A stretch of DNA of 6,044 nt from assembly GCA_947311285.1 (NCBI GenBank), contig CAMZKS010000041.1:1-6044 (forward strand), given 5' to 3'. Shown one piece after another: positions 1 to 5,478 of the stretch; position 1 is the first letter of the stretch, and the number at the start of each line of letters is the position of its first letter. The position numbers and the translations under genes were made by a program. The stretch is from an uncultured bacterium. Lineage in GTDB: Bacteria; Patescibacteriota; Gracilibacteria; UBA4473. Below the pieces are notes generated by a model. It was given only the letters and a program-made list of their open reading frames with translations. It did not search any database and had not been told where the DNA came from.

Positions 1-32
1 AATACATAATAAGGCTCTAATCTGTGTTTAGG

Positions 33-50
33 ATTCTCGCTTCCGAGAAT
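33..50. repeat. Short perfect hairpin, dispersed-repeat-like
   Basis: A 7-base perfect inverted repeat, ATTCTCG (33-39) and CGAGAAT (44-50), is separated by the four-base loop CTTC. Read on the minus strand with its flanks it gives GTCATTCTCGGAAGCGAGAA followed by TCC. This resembles the widespread class of short intergenic palindromes with a GTCATTC...GAATCC core found in many bacterial genomes. There is no T-run on either side, so it is a poor intrinsic terminator. No second copy was seen in the window; assignment to a repeat family is inference. Confidence 0.45.
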
Positions 51-70
51 GACGCGGCGAGTGGTAGTTA

Positions 71-98
71 TTTACTTTTTCTTTAATTTTGCTAAAAA
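71..98 (+). promoter_or_regulatory. Possible sigma-70-type promoter for mutS
   Basis: TTTACT (71-76, four of six matches to TTGACA) lies 16 bases before TAAAAA (93-98, four of six matches to TATAAT), and the latter is preceded by TGC as in an extended -10. Transcription would start near 105, giving a leader of about 24 bases before the mutS ATG. The region is very AT-rich, so matches of this quality arise easily by chance. TAATTTTG at 84-91 also fits the Bacteroidota -7 consensus, but no matching upstream TTTG was found. Confidence 0.25.
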
Positions 99-128
99 TA
101 ATCAGACGGTCTTTCTTCTAAAAAATTT

Positions 129-2693
129 ATGGCAACGCCAGTACAAAGGCAATATTGGGATTTAAAAAATAAAAACCCGGAAGCGGTGTTATTTTTTCGT
201 TTAGGAGATTTTTACGAACTGTTTTTTGAAGATGCATTAATTGCGTCTAAAATTTTAGGCATCACTTTAACCTCCAGACACAAAGGTTCTGAAAATGAAA
301 TGCCCATGGCCGGATTCCCACATCATGCCCATAAAGATTATTTAGAAAAACTAATAGAAACGGGCTACAAAGTCGCGATCGCCGAACAACAAACTGATAA
401 GGACGGTAAAATTAGTCGTTACATTGCCCGCTTAGTAACCCCTGGAAGCACTCTTGAAACCGGCACCTTAACGGCAGATCAAGCTCACTATTTACTGGCA
501 ACACATTATGATGAAAAAACGAATAATTTTGCTTTAGCTTACGCGGATGTTTCAACCGGAGAATTTTGTACAATGCAATTTAGCGAACCCACTCGTTTTT
601 GGGATGAACTGTATAAGCTCGCGCCTAAAGAGATTTTATTATCCGCGATAGATTTTAAAAATGAAGCTTTTACTAAATTGCTTCCGCAAGCACTGCTAAC
701 CCCTACCCCAGAGGTGAAACTTAAAGCTGCGACCCAAAGTCTAAAAAATCATTTCCCAGAAAACCACTTAAGCGTTACTGGCATTGAAAAGCTAGAAACT
801 ATTTTGATTTTATCCGCACGCGTATTGGCGTATTTAGCCGAAACCCAAAAAACAGAACTAAAGCACATTAATAAAATTAAACACTGCCGTGTGGATGATT
901 TTATGGCCTTAGACACACAAACTTTTCGACATTTAGAAATTTTTGGCTCACTTAACCAAGGCGAACATAATGCGACGTTGTGGCAAACACTTAAGAAGCC
1001 CTTTAGTGCTCCTGGTGGCCGTTTGTTGCGTTATTGGTTGTGCAACCCATTACTTGATAAGAATCTTATTAACGGCCGTTTAGTGGCTGTTGGAGAACTA
1101 CACAAAACACCCGCACTAAGAACTCCGCTTGAGATTCGCCTCAAAACCGTTCCAGACCTAGAAAGATTGCTGGCCAGAATTAGCAGTGGGCGCGGCAATG
1201 GACGTGATCTCGCTTTTTTTCGGGACGCATTTTTGGCTTTTCCTGAGCTAGCGAAAACGGTACAAACCGCCAATAGCGAACTATTAAACCAAGCCGCACC
1301 GGCTTTAAGTGTGTTTAGAGACTTATGTGAAGTCTTAAGTGACGCCTTAGTCGAACACCCTCCACTCGAAATTACTCAAGGCGGCATTTTCAAAGTGGGC
1401 TATAATGCAAAACTTGATGAGCTATTAAGTTTAACGCAAGACTCAAAAACTTGGCTCGAAAACTATGTTACACAGTGTAAATCTGAAACCGGTATTACAC
1501 ACTTAAAAGCAACTTATTCTAGAAATTTTGGTTTCACGTTAGAGGTTAGCAAATCACAGGCAGGAAAAGCACCGGAGGCTTGGACCCGTCGGCAAACATT
1601 GATCAATGCAGAACGTTACACCACACCAGAACTTACCAATTACGAAACACGCGCTCTAGCCGCTGAATCCGAAAGTTTTGCCCTTGAGCACAAATTATAT
1701 GGAGACTTACAAACAAAAGTTTTAGAATATTTACAGCCGATTCAAAAAGCCGCTGGGGCGTTAGCACAAGTCGATGCCTTACTTAGTTTAAGTCGCACTG
1801 CCTTGGCTTACCGATGGTCGAAGCCCGGACTGCGCGATGACACAGGCTTCTTAAATATTGTGGGTGGGAAACACCCCGTAGTAGAACAATTAAGTACTGA
1901 AAGTTTTGTAGCCAATAGTTTGAAAATGAACCCCGATTCTCGGTTTCATTTAATTTCCGGCCCAAATATGGCGGGTAAATCCACCTTTTTGCGTCAAAAT
2001 GCACTTATCATTTTACTGGCTCAAATTGGAAGTTTTGTACCAGCCAAAAAAGCAGAGCTCAGTATTTACGATCGCATTTTTACACGAGTTGGTGCGAGTG
2101 ATAATTTAGCCGCCGGTCAATCAACCTTCTTTGTAGAAATGGCCGAAACCGCGCGTATTTTACATGCCGCCACTAATCGAAGCTTTGTCGTACTAGATGA
2201 AATTGGTCGTGGAACCTCTACCTTTGATGGCATTTCCCTTGCTTGGGCCATTACCGAGTGTTTACACGACAAAATTAAAGCCAATACCTTGTTTGCCACG
2301 CACTACCATGAGCTCATCGATTTAGCGGATGATTTAAACAGTGCCGCTAATCGGCACGTATCCGTCACCCAAAATTCAAACGGGATCGTCTTTTTAAGGC
2401 ACATTAAGCCCGGTGGCATTTCTGACAGTTTCGGGATTGAAGTCGCCAAATTAGCGGGCGTACCTGAAAGCGTGGTACAAAATGCCCGCGAAGTATTAAG
2501 TCGTTTAGAATCTGAAAGCTTACTCAGTGGAAAACCAAACTTATTTAGCACCGCTGCGCCCCGAGAACGCGTAGTAGAAATAAGCGTTGCATCAGAAGTA
2601 GATAAATTTGTAGCCGATATTAATCCTGATGATTTAAGTCCAAAAGAAGCGCTAGAGATTATTTATGAACTCAAACAAATTGACGAAAAGTAA
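129..2693 (+). CDS. mutS: DNA mismatch repair protein MutS
   Basis: MutS binds mispaired or looped bases as a dimer and, through its ABC-type ATPase, signals to downstream repair factors in the cytoplasm. The 854 residues match the usual length (E. coli MutS has 853). The N-terminal mismatch-binding domain carries the Phe-X-Glu motif as F28-Y29-E30 within GDFYELF. Connector, lever and clamp regions follow. The C-terminal ATPase has Walker A GPNMAGKST at 611-619, Walker B ending at D690-E691 followed by the signature GRGTSTFDG, and the conserved FATHYHEL switch with H725. The tail contains GKPNLF, which resembles a beta-clamp-binding motif, and ends with the typical SPKEAL helix region. The ATG at 129 places the family N-terminus correctly, but the bases before it (CTTCTAAAAAATTT) hold no Shine-Dalgarno. 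No mutL is in the window. Likely first gene of a rightward transcription unit; identification is secure. Confidence 0.98.
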   Translation: MATPVQRQYWDLKNKNPEAVLFFRLGDFYELFFEDALIASKILGITLTSRHKGSENEMPMAGFPHHAHKDYLEKLIETGYKVAIAEQQTDKDGKISRYIARLVTPGSTLETGTLTADQAHYLLATHYDEKTNNFALAYADVSTGEFCTMQFSEPTRFWDELYKLAPKEILLSAIDFKNEAFTKLLPQALLTPTPEVKLKAATQSLKNHFPENHLSVTGIEKLETILILSARVLAYLAETQKTELKHINKIKHCRVDDFMALDTQTFRHLEIFGSLNQGEHNATLWQTLKKPFSAPGGRLLRYWLCNPLLDKNLINGRLVAVGELHKTPALRTPLEIRLKTVPDLERLLARISSGRGNGRDLAFFRDAFLAFPELAKTVQTANSELLNQAAPALSVFRDLCEVLSDALVEHPPLEITQGGIFKVGYNAKLDELLSLTQDSKTWLENYVTQCKSETGITHLKATYSRNFGFTLEVSKSQAGKAPEAWTRRQTLINAERYTTPELTNYETRALAAESESFALEHKLYGDLQTKVLEYLQPIQKAAGALAQVDALLSLSRTALAYRWSKPGLRDDTGFLNIVGGKHPVVEQLSTESFVANSLKMNPDSRFHLISGPNMAGKSTFLRQNALIILLAQIGSFVPAKKAELSIYDRIFTRVGASDNLAAGQSTFFVEMAETARILHAATNRSFVVLDEIGRGTSTFDGISLAWAITECLHDKIKANTLFATHYHELIDLADDLNSAANRHVSVTQNSNGIVFLRHIKPGGISDSFGIEVAKLAGVPESVVQNAREVLSRLESESLLSGKPNLFSTAAPRERVVEISVASEVDKFVADINPDDLSPKEALEIIYELKQIDEK

Positions 2694-2714
2694 ATATTGG
2701 GTTTAGTAGTATGG

Positions 2715-3599
2715 ATGAATGAAAATTTAGATATTGCTCAAGGCTATATAGATATTCACCGCTTATGTGAGGAGCAAGGCAGAATTGTTAGTCCAAATTC
2801 TTTTGTCTTAGCGGCACAACAAGCCTTCAGTATTATGCTTTTGCAATTTAATGGCACAGCAGAGAAAGCGAGACTCGCTGCTAGAAAAAAAACTTTTTGG
2901 TACGTTAATAAATTAAGAAAAAAAGGAATAGGAATTCATCGAACTGGGTTTGAGGATCCTGCATTTAAAGATTCCGAGGCCTCTCAACTTGAGCTTTGTA
3001 ACCACCAACAAGGCTTTGAAGCTAATGCCGCTTATGGGTTTTGGACAGCCGAAACCGCTGCGAAGACTGCCATTGTGCTTAAAAGTGAATTAGCGGAGCA
3101 TAAATTAATTGGACCTGGAATTCGAAAACTTGAGCCTATTATTGCTGATAGAAGCGTAATTACAGATTCTGGAGCAAAAATGGCAGATCAATTTCATGCG
3201 CTTCATGACTCCATTTCTACACAAGTTGTGAACCAAATGAATACTGGAGGAAGAGCGTTGGTTTTTCCTGAATCTACTCGCTCAAAAAATGGCGATGTTA
3301 AAACTTTCAAAAAACGGATTGTAACGCCACCAATTAAATATATTCAACAATCAGACAACCCTACATTAGTAGTTAAAACGGCTCACGCTAGAGGTGTATT
3401 TCCTCATTCTGTTGAAGAAATGGGAAAATGGGGCAAAGAAACACCTACATACGAAATGCCATTACGCTTTTACCTAGATTTAGTTAATACCTCTGGGCGT
3501 CCTCCGCAAGAAGTACTCGACGAGGTGCGCACCATCATGCGAGCAAACTTAAGAACTGCTATTGCGGCTGATTTAAATTTTTTAGAAACCGCTGCTTAA
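2715..3599 (+). CDS. PlsC/LPLAT-like acyltransferase, divergent
   Basis: This 294-residue protein looks like a divergent member of the lysophospholipid/glycerol-phosphate acyltransferase superfamily, which moves acyl groups onto glycerol-phosphate or similar acceptors at the membrane. Three family blocks appear in order. Block I is NHQQGFEA, with H97 and E102 where the family has His-X4-Asp. Block II is KSEL...IGPGIRKLEPIIADRS at about 123-147. Block III is FPESTRS at 184-190, where the family has FPEGTRS. The first 90 residues match nothing I recognise, and no clear membrane segment or signal peptide is visible. The ATG at 2715 is chosen; a TTG at 2697 would add six residues. Neither start has a ribosome binding site. 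The gene follows mutS after 21 bases, so co-transcription is likely. The substrate is unknown, and the two altered motif positions leave catalytic activity open. Confidence 0.7.
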   Translation: MNENLDIAQGYIDIHRLCEEQGRIVSPNSFVLAAQQAFSIMLLQFNGTAEKARLAARKKTFWYVNKLRKKGIGIHRTGFEDPAFKDSEASQLELCNHQQGFEANAAYGFWTAETAAKTAIVLKSELAEHKLIGPGIRKLEPIIADRSVITDSGAKMADQFHALHDSISTQVVNQMNTGGRALVFPESTRSKNGDVKTFKKRIVTPPIKYIQQSDNPTLVVKTAHARGVFPHSVEEMGKWGKETPTYEMPLRFYLDLVNTSGRPPQEVLDEVRTIMRANLRTAIAADLNFLETAA

Positions 3600-3631
3600 T
3601 TTTTTCAGTTCAATAAGTAGTGTTGATTTCG

Positions 3632-4201
3632 ATGAACCAAGAACGAAAAAATTTGTTAGCTCAGCTTAAGACCAACGACCTAAAGGCCAATGTTCCCAGT
3701 ATTTCTGAGGAAAATGCGGCTTTTTTACATAACTTAATTTTAGAAAGAGGTTTCCAAAGTGCGCTTGAAATTGGTACGGCACACGGATATTCTACCATTT
3801 GGTTAGCCGACGCGTTAGAGCAAAACGACGGACACTTAACGACTATTGAGCATTCTCCACCAAGTTTTAACCAAGCAAAAGTAAATATATACCGAGCTAA
3901 GTTAGAACAAAGTATCTCACAACATTTAGGCCGAGCCCAAACCGTAATTGCCAAAGCATTGCCGGAAGATGAAAATTATAATTTTATTTTCATCGATGGC
4001 ATAAAAAAAAGCACTCTTGAATTTTTTGAACTGGCTAGCCCAAGGCTTAAAAAAGGTGGAATGATTGTGGTGGACGATGTGATTAAGTTCAAAATTAAGA
4101 TGAAAAGTTTTTATGCTTACTTAAACCAACAAACCGCTTGGCATTATGAGATAAAAAAACTCGACACAGATGATGGTATCCTTCTGATAGAAAGAATTTA
4201 A
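3632..4201 (+). CDS. Class I SAM-dependent O-methyltransferase (TrmR/catechol-OMT-like)
   Basis: The 189-residue protein has the single Rossmann-fold architecture of the small O-methyltransferase family, which includes TrmR (tRNA hydroxyuridine), catechol and caffeoyl-CoA methyltransferases. The SAM-binding motif I is ALEIGTAHGYSTIWLA (44-59), the acidic residue that binds the SAM ribose is E73 in TTIEHS, and the later strands read FIFIDGIKK (118-126) and GGMIVVDDVI (142-151). D122 and D149-D150 lie where metal-dependent members place their cation ligands, though the usual Asp-Asn pair is Asp-Asp here. The C-terminus DDGILLIERI matches the family's closing strand. The ATG at 3632 is chosen; a GTG at 3620 would add four residues. 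Neither start has a Shine-Dalgarno. The gene lies 32 bases after the acyltransferase, probably in the same unit. The fold is secure; the substrate (tRNA wobble uridine or a small molecule) is undetermined. Confidence 0.85.
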   Translation: MNQERKNLLAQLKTNDLKANVPSISEENAAFLHNLILERGFQSALEIGTAHGYSTIWLADALEQNDGHLTTIEHSPPSFNQAKVNIYRAKLEQSISQHLGRAQTVIAKALPEDENYNFIFIDGIKKSTLEFFELASPRLKKGGMIVVDDVIKFKIKMKSFYAYLNQQTAWHYEIKKLDTDDGILLIERI

Positions 4202-4218
4202 ACCACTATTTAACAAAA

Positions 4219-4268
4219 AAACGGTTCACATTATTTGAAAATATTTTCGCACTCACGCAAGACCGTTT
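4219..4268 (+). promoter_or_regulatory. Long-loop inverted repeat enclosing a 12-base palindrome
   Basis: AAACGGT (4219-4225) pairs with ACCGTTT (4262-4268), and in RNA one further U-G pair is possible (4226 with 4261). The loop holds the perfect palindrome GAAAATATTTTC (4237-4248), which could be a dimeric repressor site in DNA or a small inner stem in RNA. It starts 18 bases after the methyltransferase stop codon. No long U-run follows, so it is not a classical terminator. The role is inferred from structure only. Confidence 0.35.
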
Positions 4269-4271
4269 AAC

Positions 4272-4290
4272 CTTTTGCGAAGCGCAAAAG
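4272..4290 (+). terminator. Hairpin, possible weak terminator or mRNA element
   Basis: CTTTTGCG (4272-4279) and CGCAAAAG (4283-4290) form a perfect 8-base stem with the loop AAG. The downstream bases TTGCAATTT do not form a proper U-tract, so efficient intrinsic termination on the plus strand is doubtful, and the minus strand lacks one too. It may protect the 3' end of the upstream mRNA or act in the leader of the zinc-ribbon gene 69 bases downstream. Confidence 0.4.
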
Positions 4291-4358
4291 TTGCAATTTA
4301 CCCAAGAAAGGTTAAAAACAACCAAAGGAACCCCACATCCTAAACACCCATATTCCCA

Positions 4359-4538
4359 ATGGACAACCAAACACTGGTTTCTCTCTTTTGCCCCGACTGT
4401 CGAGGACGATTTGATGCTGAAGGCGCGGACATCGCTGAAGACGAAGTGCTGGAGTGCGCTTTGTGTGGGGCAGAAATTTTAATTCTACAAGAAAATCCAA
4501 TTCGAATTAAACTCTTCACCGAAGACGACGACTTTTAA
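4359..4538 (+). CDS. Small LysW-like zinc-ribbon protein
   Basis: This 59-residue protein has two Cys pairs, C11-P-D-C14 and C33-A-L-C36, forming a zinc ribbon, followed by GAEILIL, then NPIRIKL, then an acidic tail TEDDDF. The order matches LysW, the carrier that holds the growing aminoadipate or glutamate chain in lysine/arginine synthesis: CPxC, ECxxCGAE, a short hydrophobic strand, a (D/N)P(L/I)R(L/I) segment and an acidic C-terminus. LysW proper ends in EDWGE and uses the terminal Glu as attachment point; here the last residue is Phe, so a carrier role by that mechanism is not supported. No LysX, LysZ, LysY, LysJ or LysK partner is nearby. The ATG is the only plausible start, because an in-frame TAA lies at 4341-4343. 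No Shine-Dalgarno is present. Its codons are richer in G and C than those of its neighbours. The zinc ribbon is clear; the function is unknown. Confidence 0.8.
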   Translation: MDNQTLVSLFCPDCRGRFDAEGADIAEDEVLECALCGAEILILQENPIRIKLFTEDDDF

Positions 4539-4551
4539 ATAATGCTTAAAC

Positions 4552-5430
4552 CTACGCCTCACAGCTAATCACTCTATCTACCGGCTGATCATGCTTCTCC
4601 GTTGGCACTTTTTCTACTACCGCAAAACGAGGTAATACGACTAAAGTACTTACAGACTCTGGCAGACTCGCTAAATATTTATCATAAAATCCCCCACCTT
4701 GCCCTAAGCGGTTACCCGCTTTATCCGTGGCAACGGCCGGAACAATAATTAAATCACCTTTCATAGGAACCACTTCCGTGGTCGAGGTTGGTGCTAGAAT
4801 ATCAAAAACATCCATTTTAAGGGCGTTAAAATCTGTTTCTGCATAGAAACACATCTTTTTGTTTTCAATGCGAGGAAAAGCATAGACTTTGTTTGGAAAG
4901 GCTTTCATTAACGACGGCACAAAGGTTATTTCTTTTCCAAGTTGCGGTGCATACATAAATACGCGCTTTGCTTCTAAAAAAGTCGAGTTAGCTTCTAAAT
5001 GCCTTAAGGCTGTTTCGGCTAAGCTTGCTTGATCCGATAAACTTAACATACCCCAGTGTGTTCTGATGTTTTTACGTAAGAAGTACTTACGCGCTACTAA
5101 TATATCAGTTTCAATTTGAGTAAACAATTCGTCTGCATTTCTAAACGCTTTTACCGGTCGCAACTTCTTACCTAATTCCAGTGTTAATGACTCTCCATAA
5201 ATATTTTTTTCAAAATCTAAAATATGTACCTCTGCAGAGAAAGCACCTCCAAAAGTTTTACGAGCCCCAAAGTGTAGTAATCCGCCATACGTTTCTTCCT
5301 CATAAAAAACGTCAACCAAGTAAACACCTTCCTCAATATCTGGCAATTGGGTCAACTCTAAGTTAGCGGTAGCAATGCCAAACTTAGCTCCAATCTGAAC
5401 ACCTTGTACAACTTTCGCAGTTATCATCAT
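4552..5430 (-). CDS. Bifunctional riboflavin kinase / 5-formyltetrahydrofolate cyclo-ligase fusion
   Basis: Two complete-looking enzyme domains share one 292-residue chain. Residues 1 to about 118 match riboflavin kinase (the C-terminal half of bacterial RibF), which makes FMN from riboflavin and ATP. GIATANLEL (18-26) stands for the GFPTAN nucleotide/Mg motif, EVHILDF (67-73) carries the likely catalytic Glu, YGE follows at 78-80, and the closing helix is ELFTQIETDILVAR. Residues from about 115 match 5-formyltetrahydrofolate cyclo-ligase, which converts 5-formyl-THF to 5,10-methenyl-THF with ATP. It has LRKNIR, then VFMYAPQLGKE, AFPRIENKKM, DLIIVPA, the ATP loop RLGQGGGFYDKYL (241-253) and the family ending PTEKHDQPVDRVIS (276-289). 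There is no linker: one helix appears to end the first domain and begin the second. The FAD synthetase (adenylyltransferase) half of RibF is absent. Two ATGs stand in tandem at the start, without a Shine-Dalgarno. The gene follows gdh by 48 bases and probably shares its transcript. Confidence 0.9.
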   Translation of the reverse strand: MMITAKVVQGVQIGAKFGIATANLELTQLPDIEEGVYLVDVFYEEETYGGLLHFGARKTFGGAFSAEVHILDFEKNIYGESLTLELGKKLRPVKAFRNADELFTQIETDILVARKYFLRKNIRTHWGMLSLSDQASLAETALRHLEANSTFLEAKRVFMYAPQLGKEITFVPSLMKAFPNKVYAFPRIENKKMCFYAETDFNALKMDVFDILAPTSTTEVVPMKGDLIIVPAVATDKAGNRLGQGGGFYDKYLASLPESVSTLVVLPRFAVVEKVPTEKHDQPVDRVISCEA

Positions 5431-5478
5431 GAGCGATTGTAAAAACCGCTCACTAAATGAAAAGCTTCTTCCGTTGTT
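5431..5478 (-). other. 48-base gap between gdh and the fusion gene
   Basis: On the minus strand a GAGCG...CGCTC inverted repeat (plus-strand 5431-5435 and 5447-5451) abuts the start codon of the fusion gene. A purine-rich GGAAGAAG lies more than 30 bases upstream of that start, too far to act as a ribosome binding site. No stop codon occurs in the fusion gene's frame across this gap after the gdh TAA, so the two genes share a frame and are separated by that single stop. Confidence 0.4.

Larger units (their letters stand above)
4202..4358 (+). other. 157-base gap with nested inverted repeats before the zinc-ribbon gene
   Basis: This is the longest apparently non-coding stretch inside the rightward block. 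It contains an outer inverted repeat (4219-4225 with 4262-4268), an inner 12-base palindrome GAAAATATTTTC (4237-4248), and a separate tight hairpin (4272-4290), all followed by an A-rich stretch with no ribosome binding site. One plus-strand frame stays open through it (4174-4482), but it has no ATG before 4414 and no recognisable protein similarity, so I treat the region as leader or intergenic sequence. Confidence 0.5.

Noticed and set aside
1031..2551. Minus-strand open frames inside mutS (1031-1273, 1783-2004, 2117-2299, 2303-2551)
   Set aside because: They are complements of strongly conserved mutS coding sequence and show no independent motifs.
2697..2714. TTG at 2697 as the start of the acyltransferase-like gene
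   Set aside because: It adds only six residues, has no ribosome binding site, and an ATG lies just downstream; it remains possible.
4291..4482. 63-codon plus-strand frame starting at TTG as a gene
   Set aside because: It overlaps the zinc-ribbon gene in another frame; the overlapping part shows no motif, while the frame from 4359 has two CxxC pairs and a LysW-like layout.
4312..4500. 62-codon minus-strand frame over the zinc-ribbon gene
   Set aside because: It is the complement of the zinc-ribbon coding region, with low-complexity Arg/Pro content and no recognisable motif.
4539..4551. Bidirectional terminator between the convergent genes
   Set aside because: Only 13 bases lie between the two stop codons, and no stem stronger than a weak TTTAA/TTAAA pairing can be drawn.
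5431..5451. GAGCG/CGCTC repeat as a terminator after gdh
   Set aside because: The stem is only five bases, the T-run lies inside the loop, and the repeat touches the next start codon.
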